Below are positions 33,680 to 42,657 of a stretch of DNA of 64,000 nt, one piece after another. Origin of the DNA: Nonomuraea muscovyensis (GTDB taxonomy: Bacteria; Actinomycetota; Actinomycetes; Streptosporangiales; Streptosporangiaceae); NCBI RefSeq assembly GCF_014207745.1, contig NZ_JACHJB010000003.1, forward strand, positions 930,001-994,000. Reading direction: 5' to 3'. Each line of letters opens with the position of its first letter. Position 1 is the first letter of the stretch. The position numbers and the translations under genes were made by a program. The notes below the pieces were generated by a model. The model searched no databases, was not told the origin of the DNA, and saw only the letters and a list, made by a program, of their open reading frames with translations.

Positions 33680-34678
33680 TCACAGGTCGCGGGCTCTGCC
33701 CGTCGAGGATCTGACCACCAGGCGGGGCGCGAACACGTGGTCCACGTGCGGGGCGTGATAGCCCTGGAGCGACTGCCACATCGCCGTCGCCACCGCGGCC
33801 GCCATCGCCTCAACCGGCTGCTGCACGGTCGTCAGCGCCGGGTCGCCGTGCACGGCCAGGTAGGAGTCGTCGTACCCGACGACCGACACCTTGCCCGGCA
33901 CCTGCAGCCCGGCCTCGCGGGCGGCCGCGACCGCGCCCAGCGCCATCAGGTCGCTCCCCGCGATCACCGCCGTCGCCCCGGCCGCCAGCAGCCGCCGGGC
34001 GGCTGCGTTGCCGCCGGTCAGCGAGTAGTCCGACTCGACGTACAGCGCGTCGTCCACCGATCCGAACGAGCGCCGCATCTCCCGCCGCCAGCCTGTCAGC
34101 CGGTTCTGTGAGGGCCGCAGGTAGCCCTGCCCGCCCGCCAGCCCGATCCGCTCGTGGCCGAGCTCGCGCAGGTGCGCCACCGCCATCGCCGCGCCCGCCG
34201 CCTCGTCGGTGGTGACCGTGGAGACCGGCAGGTCCGCCACCTGGCCGCCGACCAGCACCATGGGGATGCGCTGCTGGTGGAGCTGCCAGTAGAAGCCGTG
34301 GTCGGCGGCCGGGTTGGCGTGCCGTCCCGAGACGAGGACCAGGCCCTGGATGCCCCGCCGCACCAGGGCGGAGATGTAGTCCAGCTCGGTCGGACCCTTG
34401 GCGGTGGAGCTGCCGATCAGCGCGGTGACGCCGTGGCCGCCGAGCTTGGCCTCGATGGCGCCCGCCAGCAGCGGGAAGACCGGATTGTCCAGCTCGGGGA
34501 CGATGATGCCGACGAACGGCTCGGCGGCGGGGGCGATCAGGCCGTGTTCCCGCATGCCCCGCAGGACCTTGGCCCGCAGCTCCTCCGACACGCCCGGCCG
34601 GCCGTTGAGCACCCTGCTGACCGTCGCGGCGCTCACTCCCAGGCGGGTGGCGATCGTCCGCACGGATGGTCGAGACAT
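33680..34678 (-). CDS. LacI-family transcriptional regulator (MalR-like)
   Basis: The 332-residue protein has the LacI helix-turn-helix at its N-terminus (SVRTIATRLGVSAATVSRVL) with the hinge helix region VSEELRAKVLRGM, then a periplasmic-binding-protein-like sugar domain with FVGIIVPELDNPVF and GRRLLAA-type segments. It is divergent from a maltodextrin gene set (GH13, esterase, solute-binding protein, two permeases), so it probably represses that operon until maltose or a maltodextrin binds. ATG 34678 has GAAGGG upstream. Confidence 0.9.
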   Translation of the reverse strand: MSRPSVRTIATRLGVSAATVSRVLNGRPGVSEELRAKVLRGMREHGLIAPAAEPFVGIIVPELDNPVFPLLAGAIEAKLGGHGVTALIGSSTAKGPTELDYISALVRRGIQGLVLVSGRHANPAADHGFYWQLHQQRIPMVLVGGQVADLPVSTVTTDEAAGAAMAVAHLRELGHERIGLAGGQGYLRPSQNRLTGWRREMRRSFGSVDDALYVESDYSLTGGNAAARRLLAAGATAVIAGSDLMALGAVAAAREAGLQVPGKVSVVGYDDSYLAVHGDPALTTVQQPVEAMAAAVATAMWQSLQGYHAPHVDHVFAPRLVVRSSTGRARDL

Positions 34679-34707
34679 GGGGGACCCTTCGAGAATCCGA
34701 TGAAACA

Positions 34708-34724
34708 TGTTGCGAAGTGTTGCG
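34708..34724. promoter_or_regulatory. Candidate LacI/MalR operator (direct repeats)
   Basis: TGTTGCG occurs at 34708-34714 and 34718-34724, a direct repeat with one-turn (10-bp) spacing in the 119-bp region between the divergent lacI-type and GH13 genes. A reverse copy GCAACAC lies at 34820-34826. Such TTGC-based repeats recall MalR operators of streptomycetes; binding is inferred. Confidence 0.45.
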
Positions 34725-34797
34725 GCACCGTTTCCGCAGCTCCTAGGCTCGCGACACATCTGACCAGGTGAACAGCGTATTTCGGAGCAGTAACAGC

Positions 34798-36564
34798 ATG
34801 CGGCATCGAAGAACACTCTGCAACACCAGGGCGCACCACGACGGGTCGCCGCTGTATGTCGGCGATCCGTCGCCGTCGCTCGGCGACCGCGTCCAGGTGT
34901 TCCTGCGCACCTCGCTCGACCTGGACGTGCGGCAGGTCCACGTGCGCACCACGCCGGACGGCGAGCCCAGGTTCGCCGAGGCGACGGCCGACCGGGTCAC
35001 CGGTTCCGAGACCTGGTGGCGCGCCACGGTCGAGATGGTGAACCCGGAGTGCGGCTACCGCTTCCTGCTGCGGACCGCGAGCGGCCCGCTGTGGCTGACC
35101 GCCGCCGGGCTGTCGCCGCTGGACGTGCCGGACACCACCGACTTCCTGCTGACCGCCAACCCGCCCCCGCCCGCGTGGGCCGCCGACTCGGTGATCTACC
35201 AGATCTTCCCCGACCGGTTCGCCCGTTCAGGAAGGGACCACGGGCCCGACCCCGCGTGGGTACGGCGGGCGGACTGGGACGACCCGATCCCCTGGGGCAG
35301 GGACGGCGCGTTGCAGCAGATCTACGGCGGCGACCTGTGGGGCGTGGCCGACCGCCTCGACCACATCGCCGACCTGGGCGCGAACCTGCTGTATCTGACG
35401 CCGTTCTTCCCCGCCCGTTCCAACCACCGCTACGACGCGACCACCTTCGACAGGGTGGACCCGCTGCTCGGCGGCGACGAGGCGCTACGCGCGCTGACCG
35501 CCGCGGCCCACGCCCGGGGCATGCGCGTCATCGGCGACATCACGCTCAACCACTCGGGCGACGGCCACGAGTGGTTCGCCGAGGGCAGCGCCGTGCGCGA
35601 GGACTTCTACTACGTGGACGGTCCCGACTACGCCACCTTCGCCGGGGTCAGGACGTTGCCCAAGTTCGACCACCGCTCCGCCGAACTGCGCCGCCGCCTC
35701 TACGACGGGCCGGGCTCGGTGATCGCCCGCTACCTGGACGAGTTCGGCCTCGACGGCTGGCGGGTGGACGTCGCCCAGTCGGCGGGCCGCCACGGCGGGG
35801 TCGAGCTGAACGACCAGGTCGCCAGGCTGACGCGGGCCACGGTGGGCGATGCGCTGCTGCTGGCGGAGCACCAGTTCGACGCCTCCGGCGTGCTGCGCGG
35901 CACTGGTTGGCACGGCACGATGTCCTACGCCGGTTTCGCCCGGCCCGTCTGGTCGTGGCTGGCGCGGGAACGCTCCACGGAGTTCTGGGGCGTGCCCGGC
36001 CCGATCCCGCAGTACGGCGGCGCGGACGTGGCCGAGGTGATGCGCCGCTACGCCGCGCTCGTCCCGTGGCGGGCCCACACCCACAACCTGACGCTGCTCG
36101 ACTCGCACGACACGGCCAGGTTCCGCTCGATCGCCGGGCGCGAGCACCAGCACCTGGGCGCCGCGCTGCTGCTCACGCTGCCGGGCCTGCCGATGATCTT
36201 CGCCGGTGACGAGGTCGGCGTCGAGGGAGTGCACCTGGAGGACGGCCGCCGTCCCTTCCCCTGGGACACCGCCCGCTGGGACCAGGGCACCTACCGGCTC
36301 TACCGCGACCTGGTAGCGCTGCGCCGCTCGCACGAGGCCCTGCGCACGGGCGGCCTGCGCTGGCTGCACGCCGACGCCGACACCCTCGTCTACGAGCGGG
36401 CCGCGCCGGGGCAGACACTGCTCGTCCAGGTCAGCAGGGCCGCGCACGAACCGTTCCGCGCCCCCGCCGCCGGGGTCAGCCTCACCGGCGGCCCCGACCT
36501 GCGGCCGGGATCGCCCATGCCCGCCGACGGGCCCGCCTTCCACGTCTGGGAGCTCGAAGCGTGA
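34798..36564 (+). CDS. GH13 alpha-amylase-family enzyme (maltodextrin-degrading), cytoplasmic
   Basis: The 588-residue protein has an N-terminal beta domain (about 1-115) and a GH13 barrel with the four conserved regions: DITLNHSG, GWRVDVAQS (Asp nucleophile), LLAEHQFD (Glu acid/base) and LLDSHDTAR. The opening SVIYQIFPDRFARS is typical of neopullulanase, cyclomaltodextrinase and maltogenic amylase. No signal peptide, so it acts on imported maltodextrins. ATG 34798 has GGAG 10 nt upstream; GTG 34768 has none. Its stop overlaps the esterase start (GTGA at 36561-36564). Confidence 0.9.
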   Translation: MRHRRTLCNTRAHHDGSPLYVGDPSPSLGDRVQVFLRTSLDLDVRQVHVRTTPDGEPRFAEATADRVTGSETWWRATVEMVNPECGYRFLLRTASGPLWLTAAGLSPLDVPDTTDFLLTANPPPPAWAADSVIYQIFPDRFARSGRDHGPDPAWVRRADWDDPIPWGRDGALQQIYGGDLWGVADRLDHIADLGANLLYLTPFFPARSNHRYDATTFDRVDPLLGGDEALRALTAAAHARGMRVIGDITLNHSGDGHEWFAEGSAVREDFYYVDGPDYATFAGVRTLPKFDHRSAELRRRLYDGPGSVIARYLDEFGLDGWRVDVAQSAGRHGGVELNDQVARLTRATVGDALLLAEHQFDASGVLRGTGWHGTMSYAGFARPVWSWLARERSTEFWGVPGPIPQYGGADVAEVMRRYAALVPWRAHTHNLTLLDSHDTARFRSIAGREHQHLGAALLLTLPGLPMIFAGDEVGVEGVHLEDGRRPFPWDTARWDQGTYRLYRDLVALRRSHEALRTGGLRWLHADADTLVYERAAPGQTLLVQVSRAAHEPFRAPAAGVSLTGGPDLRPGSPMPADGPAFHVWELEA

Positions 36565-37928
36565 TCGACATCCTGCGCGGCGTCCGCTCCGCCGCCCTCG
36601 GCAACGCGCGTGACGTCTTCGTCTACCTGCCGCCCCGCTACGACGCCACGCACGGCCCCTACCCGGTGGTGTACCTGCACGACGGGCAGCACGCGTTCGC
36701 GGCGGCCGGGCTGGAGCCGAGCTGGCGCCTGGACGAGACGCTGGACGCGCTGATCACCGCCGGGACGCTGCCGCCGCTGGTCGCGGTCGGGGTCTCCAAC
36801 GCGGGCGACGCTCGCGGCGCGGAATACTCCCACGTCGCGCCCTACCCCCGTGACCCGCGCGCCAGGCTCGCCGGGGAGTCCTACGAGGACTTCCTGATCG
36901 AGGAGCTGATGCCGCTGATCCGCTCGCGATACGCGGTGACCGGCGCGGCCGGGCGCACGGCGGTCATGGGCTCGTCGATGGGCGGCCTGGTCAGCTACCA
37001 CCTGGCCTTCCGGCGGCCCGAGGTGTTCGGGCTGGTGGCGATCATGTCGCCGTTCCTGGTGTTCGTCGATCCGCAGACGCTGGAGGAGACGCCCGTCTAC
37101 CGGCGTTTCGCCGAGCGGGGGCCGCGCCGGGTGTGGCTGGACATCGGCGGGATGGAGGGCCTCATCACCGTCCACCACGCCAGGGAGCTGGCCGAGCAGC
37201 TTGTCGGACTCGGCTACACCCCGGACGCCGAGCTGCGCTACCGGCACGAGCCGGCGGCCCCGCACCACGAGAGCGCGTGGGCGACCCGGGCGGCCAGCGC
37301 GCTGCTGCACCTGTTCGGGACGGAGGGGCCGCCGGTCGAGCTGCCCGACGCCGCCCCCGACGCCGCCACCGCCGATGCCACCGCCGACGCCGAAGTGGTC
37401 GCCGTCGGCCAGGCCGTGGACGTCGCGCCGCTCGCGCTGCGGGCCGACGGCTGCGCGTACTCCGCGCTCGGCGCGAGCCTCGCCTGGGACCCCGAACCCC
37501 TGCTCAAGCCGGTGGGCACCGCCCTGCTCACCCCCACCGCGCCGGGTCTCGCGCGGGTACGCGCCACAGCGGGCGGCCTGACCGTCGAACGCGAGCTGTC
37601 CGTCGTGGCCGGCGAGCCCACCGCGACGCTCGACGTCACGGTCGTCACCCCGCCCGGCACCCCCGAAGGCGACACCGTCTACTTCTCCGGCCTGGTCACC
37701 ACCAGGATCGCGCCCGGTGTGCACCACGGCGTCTGGCGGCTGCCCCGGGGGCTCGGGCTCAACGGTTCGGTCGGCAGGGGCTGGCGCTGCGACGGGCTGG
37801 ACTCCGACGGCCTGCCCGTCGGCGAACCGCTCAGGCACGACCGCGACCGCCGCCTCGTCGTCCACGTCCACGGCTGGAGCGACCCCCGCGCCCAGCACGA
37901 CCCGCACCAAGGCACCGACGGCTCATGA
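36561..37928 (+). CDS. Esterase-D-family alpha/beta hydrolase with C-terminal beta-sandwich domain
   Basis: The 455-residue protein has an alpha/beta hydrolase domain (about 1-260): YPVVYLHDGQHAF, nucleophile elbow GSSMGGLVSYH (Ser about 137), and a likely catalytic His in PHHESAW. Residues from about 270 to 455 look like one or two beta-sandwich domains; the segment LDVTVVTPPGTPEGDTVYFSG resembles a starch-binding CBM20-like strand pattern. There is no signal peptide. It may deacylate imported malto-oligosaccharides or a related ester. It is overlapped by the GH13 gene and its stop overlaps an ATG before the next gene. Confidence 0.78.
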   Translation: MIDILRGVRSAALGNARDVFVYLPPRYDATHGPYPVVYLHDGQHAFAAAGLEPSWRLDETLDALITAGTLPPLVAVGVSNAGDARGAEYSHVAPYPRDPRARLAGESYEDFLIEELMPLIRSRYAVTGAAGRTAVMGSSMGGLVSYHLAFRRPEVFGLVAIMSPFLVFVDPQTLEETPVYRRFAERGPRRVWLDIGGMEGLITVHHARELAEQLVGLGYTPDAELRYRHEPAAPHHESAWATRAASALLHLFGTEGPPVELPDAAPDAATADATADAEVVAVGQAVDVAPLALRADGCAYSALGASLAWDPEPLLKPVGTALLTPTAPGLARVRATAGGLTVERELSVVAGEPTATLDVTVVTPPGTPEGDTVYFSGLVTTRIAPGVHHGVWRLPRGLGLNGSVGRGWRCDGLDSDGLPVGEPLRHDRDRRLVVHVHGWSDPRAQHDPHQGTDGS

Positions 37929-37939
37929 GGAGCACCCAC

Positions 37940-39136
37940 ATGCGCACGACCATCCTGGCCGTGACCGGCCTGGCCCTGCTGGCCGCCGGTTGCGCCGCCG
38001 CCACCCCCGCCCCCGCCGCGAAGGCCGCGGCCGTCCTCACCGTCTGGGCCGACGACAGCCGCGCCAGACCGCTGCGGGACCTGGCCACGGCCTTCCAGAA
38101 GTCCAGAGGCGTCCAGGTCAAGATCGTGCAGAAGAGCATGGGCGGCCTCCGCGACGACTTCATCTCCCAGGCGCCCACCGGCCAGGGCCCGGATCTGATC
38201 GCCGGGCCGCACGACTGGCTCGGCAAGCTCGTCCAGAACGGCGTCGTCGCCCCGATCGACCTCGGCGCCACCGCCTCGGCCTTCCCGAAGCTCGCGCTCG
38301 ACGCCATGCGCTACGAAGGCCAGACGTACGGCCTGCCGTACGCGATCGAGAGCGTGGCGCTGCTGCGGAACACCAAGCTCGCGCCGCAACGGCCGAAGAC
38401 GTTCGGCGAGCTGGTCGCCACCGGCCAGAAGCTGGTCCGCGACGGCAAGGCGGACTTCCCCGTGGGGCTGCCCGTCGACCCCAAGGCGGGCTCGCCCTAC
38501 CACCTCTACCCGCTGCAGACCTCCTTCGGCTCCAGCGTGTTCGAGGGCGACAAGCTGGCGATCGACGACAGGGGCGGGCTGGCGTTCGCCGCCTACCTGC
38601 GCGGGCTGGCCAGAGCCAAGGTGATCTCCACATCGCTGAGCGGCGAGATCGCCACCGACGCCTTCCGCGAGGGCCGCACCCCGTACCTGGTCACCGGGCC
38701 GTGGGACGCGCCCGCGCTGGCCAGGTCCGGCCTGGCCTTCTCCGTCGAGCCGGTGCCCCCGGCGGGCGATCGGCCCGCCCGGCCGTTCGTCGGCGTGCAG
38801 GGCTTCTACGTCAGCGCCAAGTCGGCCAACCCGATCGTGGCCAACGACTTCCTGCTCAACTTCCTGGCCACCCCCGACGCGCAGCGCCGGCTGTACGCGG
38901 CGGGCGGCCGGCCGCCCGCCCTGAGTGCCGTACGCGAGGAGCTGCGCGGCGACCTGGTGCTGACCGGGTTCGCCAAGGCCGCGCTGGCCGGGAGCCCCGC
39001 GCCCAACGTGCCCGCGATGGACGCGGTCTGGGGCGACTGGGGCCTGTCGCAACTGGCGATCATCACCGGAGACGGCGATCCGGCGAAGCTGACCAGGGAC
39101 GCCGCCGACCGCATCCGAGCGAAGATCGCGAACTGA
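37940..39136 (+). CDS. malE: Extracellular solute-binding lipoprotein of a maltodextrin ABC importer
   Basis: The 398-residue lipoprotein (lipobox LLAAGC) has a family 1 solute-binding fold: LTVWADDSRARPLRDLATAFQK, QAPTGQGPDLIAGPHDWLGKL, YGLPYAIESVALLRN, and VQGFYVSAKSANP. Genes for a GH13 enzyme and two MalF/MalG permeases adjoin it, which suggests maltodextrin as ligand. ATG 37940 was chosen because GAGGAG (37927-37932), overlapping the previous stop, lies 7 nt upstream; an in-frame ATG at 37925 overlaps the stop itself. Confidence 0.9.
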   Translation: MRTTILAVTGLALLAAGCAAATPAPAAKAAAVLTVWADDSRARPLRDLATAFQKSRGVQVKIVQKSMGGLRDDFISQAPTGQGPDLIAGPHDWLGKLVQNGVVAPIDLGATASAFPKLALDAMRYEGQTYGLPYAIESVALLRNTKLAPQRPKTFGELVATGQKLVRDGKADFPVGLPVDPKAGSPYHLYPLQTSFGSSVFEGDKLAIDDRGGLAFAAYLRGLARAKVISTSLSGEIATDAFREGRTPYLVTGPWDAPALARSGLAFSVEPVPPAGDRPARPFVGVQGFYVSAKSANPIVANDFLLNFLATPDAQRRLYAAGGRPPALSAVREELRGDLVLTGFAKAALAGSPAPNVPAMDAVWGDWGLSQLAIITGDGDPAKLTRDAADRIRAKIAN

Positions 39137-39139
39137 CCG

Positions 39140-40600
39140 ATGACCAGGTACGTGAAGCCGCTCGTGCTGGGCGTGGTGGACGCGTTCGCGGTCTACGGGC
39201 TGGTGGCGCTCGCCGGTCAGCGCTCGTGGTGGGCGTTCGCCGCGATGCTGGCGGGCACGCTCGCGATCAACGTCATCTACCTCGGCAGACGGCGCGTCCC
39301 CGCGAAGTACCTCGCGCCGGGCGTGGTCCTGCTGCTCCTCTACCAGGTGTACGTCGTCCTCTACACCGGCTACGCGGCCTTCACCAACTACGGCGACGGC
39401 CACAACGGCACCAGGCAGGACGCGGTGGCCGCGATCCTGGCGGCCAGCGAGGTCAGGGTGCCGGGGTCGCCCGTCCAGCCGGTCCGGGTCGTCGAGCGGG
39501 GCGGCGAGCTGGGATTCCTGGTGGGCGGCAGGGTCGGCTCCGCCACGCGGCCGCTGATCCCGGGGGCGGAGCCGGGCGGGTGGCGGCCGCTGCCGTACGC
39601 CGAGATCGTGGCACGGCAGGCGGAGATCACCGCGCTGCGCGTGCCGGTGCCGGGTCAGGGCAGCCTGCGCACCTCGGACGCCGTGACGGTGGCGACGTAC
39701 CACTCGACGCTGCGCTACGACGAACGCGCGGGCACCGTTACCGACCCCGGCACCGGAACCGTCTATCGTGACGACGGCCACGGCCGGTTCGCGGCGCCCG
39801 ACGGGAGGGCGCTCAGCCCCGGCTGGAAGGTGTTCGTCGGGCTGGAGAACTTCCGCACGGTCCTCACCGATCCCGGAATCAGAGGCCCGTTCCTCGGCGT
39901 GCTCGGCTGGACGTTCGCCTTCGCCGGGCTGTCGGTCGGGCTGATGTTCGCCCTCGGGCTCGGCCTCGCGCTGGTGCTGGACCGGCCGGGGCTGCGCGGG
40001 CACCGGGCCTACCGCTCGCTGATCGTGCTTCCCTACGCCTTCCCCGCCTTCATGGCGGCCATCCTCTGGCAGGGGCTGCTCAACTCCGACCACGGCTTCG
40101 TCAACGCCGTGCTGCTCGGCGGCGGGCACGTGCCGTGGCTCACCGACCCCTGGCTGGCCAAGCTCAGCGTGCTCGCCGTCAACGTCTGGATCGGCTTCCC
40201 CTACATGTTCCTCATCTGCACCGGCGCGCTGAAGGCCATCCCGCCCGCGCTCACCGAGGCCGCGCAACTCGACGGCGCGAACCCCTGGCGGGTGCTGCGC
40301 CACGTCAAGTTGCCGATGCTGCTGGCCGCGACCGCGCCCGTGCTCGTGGCCACCTTCGCCTTCACCTTCAACAACTTCAACGTGATCTACATGCTCACCG
40401 GCGGCGGACCCAGGGACGCCTCCTCGCCCGTCGACGTCGGCTCCACCGACCTGCTCATCTCGCTGGTCTACAAGCTCGCCTTCGGCGGCAGCGCCAGGAA
40501 CTACGGTCTGGCCTGCGCGGTGTCCATCCTCATCTTCGCCGTCATCGCGGCGGTCTCGCTCGCCGGGTTCCGCAGGGCGCGCAGGCTGGAGGCGAGCTGA
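39140..40600 (+). CDS. malF: ABC importer permease MalF with extracytoplasmic insert
   Basis: The 486-residue protein has about eight membrane helices and the EAA loop EAAQLDGANPWRVLRHVKLPML that contacts the ATPase. Between the third helix and the transport core lies an insert of roughly 150 residues (about 80-235) like the P2 loop of E. coli MalF, which touches the binding protein. The start is 3 bp after the malE stop. It forms a heterodimer with the next gene product. No ATPase gene is present, so a shared MsiK-type ATPase is expected elsewhere. Confidence 0.9.
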   Translation: MTRYVKPLVLGVVDAFAVYGLVALAGQRSWWAFAAMLAGTLAINVIYLGRRRVPAKYLAPGVVLLLLYQVYVVLYTGYAAFTNYGDGHNGTRQDAVAAILAASEVRVPGSPVQPVRVVERGGELGFLVGGRVGSATRPLIPGAEPGGWRPLPYAEIVARQAEITALRVPVPGQGSLRTSDAVTVATYHSTLRYDERAGTVTDPGTGTVYRDDGHGRFAAPDGRALSPGWKVFVGLENFRTVLTDPGIRGPFLGVLGWTFAFAGLSVGLMFALGLGLALVLDRPGLRGHRAYRSLIVLPYAFPAFMAAILWQGLLNSDHGFVNAVLLGGGHVPWLTDPWLAKLSVLAVNVWIGFPYMFLICTGALKAIPPALTEAAQLDGANPWRVLRHVKLPMLLAATAPVLVATFAFTFNNFNVIYMLTGGGPRDASSPVDVGSTDLLISLVYKLAFGGSARNYGLACAVSILIFAVIAAVSLAGFRRARRLEAS

Positions 40601-40601
40601 C

Positions 40602-41453
40602 ATGGGCCGCTGGTTCCTCAGGTACGGGTGGCGCCACGCCGTCGGCGTGGCGGCGGTCGCCGTGGCGCTGTTCCCGCTGCTGTTCGTGCTCGCCGCCTCG
40701 ACCAACCCGAGCGGCACGCTGACCGGCTCGAACGACCTGTTCGCCGAGCCGACCCCGGCGCACTACCTGGCGCTGTTCACCGATCCGCTGCACCCCTTCC
40801 CGAGCTGGTTCGCCAACTCCATGGTCATCGGCCTGACGACGGCCGCCGGGTCGGTCTTCCTCGGCGCGTGCGCCGCCTACGCCTTCTCCAGGTTCACCTT
40901 CACGGGACGCAGGGCCGGGCTGCTCGTGCTGGTCTTCGTCCAGCTCTTCCCGCAGCTCCTGGCCTACGTCGCGATCTTCCTGCTGCTGTCGGCGCTCAGG
41001 GACGTCTTCCCCGCCATCGGCCTCGGCAGCAGGCTCGGCCTGGTCATGGTGTACCTGGGCGGGGCGCTGGGCGTGAACACGTACCTGATGAAGGGCTTCT
41101 TCGACACCGTGCCGAGGGAGCTGGACGAGTCCGCCCAGATCGACGGCGCCTCGCACGCCCAGGTGTTCTTCCGCGTGCTGCTGCCGCTGGTCGCCCCGAT
41201 CCTGGTGGTCGTCGGGCTGTTCGCCTTCGTGGCGACGCTCAACGACTTCGTGATCGCCGGGCTGGTCCTGACCGACCCCGACCAGCAGACGCTCGCCGTC
41301 GGCCTCTACCAGCTCGTCTCCGACAAGCTCGGCCAGAACTGGGGGCTGTTCGCCGCCGGCGCGCTGGTCGGGGCACTGCCTGTGCTCGTGCTGTTCCAGT
41401 TCCTGCAGCGGTTTGTCGTCGGCGGCCTGACCAGTGGCGCGGTCAAGGGCTGA
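40602..41453 (+). CDS. malG: ABC importer permease MalG
   Basis: The 283-residue protein has six predicted helices and the EAA motif LDESAQIDGASHAQVFFRVLLPL. It follows malF by one base and would pair with it. MalG subunits of this family form the translocation pathway for maltose and maltodextrins. The C-terminal residues after the last helix are short (VVGGLTSGAVKG). The operon ends here; only a short GC-rich repeat (CCCGTGCGGG) is seen downstream. Confidence 0.92.
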   Translation: MGRWFLRYGWRHAVGVAAVAVALFPLLFVLAASTNPSGTLTGSNDLFAEPTPAHYLALFTDPLHPFPSWFANSMVIGLTTAAGSVFLGACAAYAFSRFTFTGRRAGLLVLVFVQLFPQLLAYVAIFLLLSALRDVFPAIGLGSRLGLVMVYLGGALGVNTYLMKGFFDTVPRELDESAQIDGASHAQVFFRVLLPLVAPILVVVGLFAFVATLNDFVIAGLVLTDPDQQTLAVGLYQLVSDKLGQNWGLFAAGALVGALPVLVLFQFLQRFVVGGLTSGAVKG

Positions 41454-41610
41454 GGCCCGTGCGGGCGAGGCGGTGATTGTCGGGGTTGACGGGGCCGTTC
41501 AGGATGAGGCCGTTGGCCGGCAGCGTGGCGGCCGACCCGGTGTTCAGCCGTTTCCGTGTGCCGGCGGTTTCGTTCCGTGATCTTGCAGATGGTCACGCCG
41601 TGGTGTAAGC

Positions 41611-41635
41611 CTGGTGCGGCTGTCCCTCGCACCAG
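41611..41635 (+). promoter_or_regulatory. Inverted repeat overlapping the Shine-Dalgarno of the WXG/EEP-N gene
   Basis: CTGGTGCG (41611-41618) and CGCACCAG (41628-41635) form a perfect 8-bp stem with a 9-nt loop. The right arm overlaps the first bases of AGGAGG (41634-41639), which lies 5 nt before the ATG at 41645. Folding would hide the ribosome site; alternatively it is an operator. A TAAGCC-like -10 lies just upstream. Confidence 0.6.
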
Positions 41636-41644
41636 GAGGCCCTC

Positions 41645-42652
41645 ATGGCCGAGCCCGCCCCGATCACGACCACGGACCTGTGGGATCTGAATGCCGATCC
41701 GGAGCGACTGGAGAAACTGGCCGAGACGTGGCGCAGCCTCGGCACCAAGGTGACCTCCGCCGAGGGCCTGATCAACGACGCCGCGCAGCAGGTGTTCGCC
41801 AAGGAGTACTGGACGGGCGACACCGCCACGTCGTTCAACGGCTACCGCAAGAAGTTCACCGCCGACGTGGAGCTGTTCGGCAAGTGGGCCGCCAACGTCG
41901 CCGACGTGCTCACCTACACCGCCACCGTGCTGCGCGTGCAGCAGGGGCTCCTCAACGAGGAGCGCAAGCGGCTCAACGGGGTGCCCGCGAGCAGCGACTA
42001 CACCGGCCTGACCTTCCGCCCCCGCGACGCCGAGCAGTCGAAGCTGGTCACCGGCGCGATCACCACGGCGAAGGAGATCCGCAGGCGGGTGGACGAGGTG
42101 CTGGCGGAGAAGAAGCGCGACATGAAGTTCTACGAGAACCAGTTCGAGCTCATCAGCAAGGAATGGAAGCCGCGCACGGTACGCCTGCTCAACCTCAACA
42201 TCGGCCAGGGCGCCGGCAACTCTCCCGGTGACTCCAGCGGCACCGACTCCGAGGACATCTCCAAGATCGCCCAGGTGATCGCCGGCCAGGACACGGACAT
42301 CGCCACCGTCCAGGAGGTGTTCCAGCACGACATCGCCGACCTGGAGGAGGAGCTCGAGAACCGCACCGGCGACAACTGGGACGTCAAGTTCGAGGAGGCG
42401 AGCTCGAAGTACCACGCGAACGACGACTGGCCGATCATCGGCGACATCGTCAACGCGCCGTTCGGCAACGCCGTGCTCGTCCGCGAGGGCGACGTCATCG
42501 AGGGCACTGGAGACAGCGAACGGGTGAAGCTGGACGTCGAAGGCGGCAGCATCACGCTGCCGTCCAACGAGCCGGGCAAGGGCGACACCCGGATCGACGA
42601 CGGCGAGGGCCGGTCAGCGGCCAAGACGGAGGTCCAGATCAAGCCGCGGTGA
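41645..42652 (+). CDS. WXG-like protein fused to the N-terminal half of an EEP (DNase I-like) nuclease
   Basis: The 335-residue protein has an all-helical N-terminal domain (about 10-175) with a WXG motif in KEYWTGDT (Trp56-Gly58), like type VII secretion substrates. Residues 178-335 form the first half of an endonuclease/exonuclease/phosphatase domain: RLLNLNIGQG (metal ligand Asn185), IAGQDTDIATVQEVF (Glu224) and FGNAVLVRE. It stops after KTEVQIKPR, just before the strand that would carry the catalytic His. The second half of the fold is missing here and is present, without the first half, in the convergent gene 5 bp downstream. Start ATG 41645 has AGGAGG. No signal peptide is visible. Confidence 0.78.
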   Translation: MAEPAPITTTDLWDLNADPERLEKLAETWRSLGTKVTSAEGLINDAAQQVFAKEYWTGDTATSFNGYRKKFTADVELFGKWAANVADVLTYTATVLRVQQGLLNEERKRLNGVPASSDYTGLTFRPRDAEQSKLVTGAITTAKEIRRRVDEVLAEKKRDMKFYENQFELISKEWKPRTVRLLNLNIGQGAGNSPGDSSGTDSEDISKIAQVIAGQDTDIATVQEVFQHDIADLEEELENRTGDNWDVKFEEASSKYHANDDWPIIGDIVNAPFGNAVLVREGDVIEGTGDSERVKLDVEGGSITLPSNEPGKGDTRIDDGEGRSAAKTEVQIKPR

Positions 42653-42657
42653 GCGGC

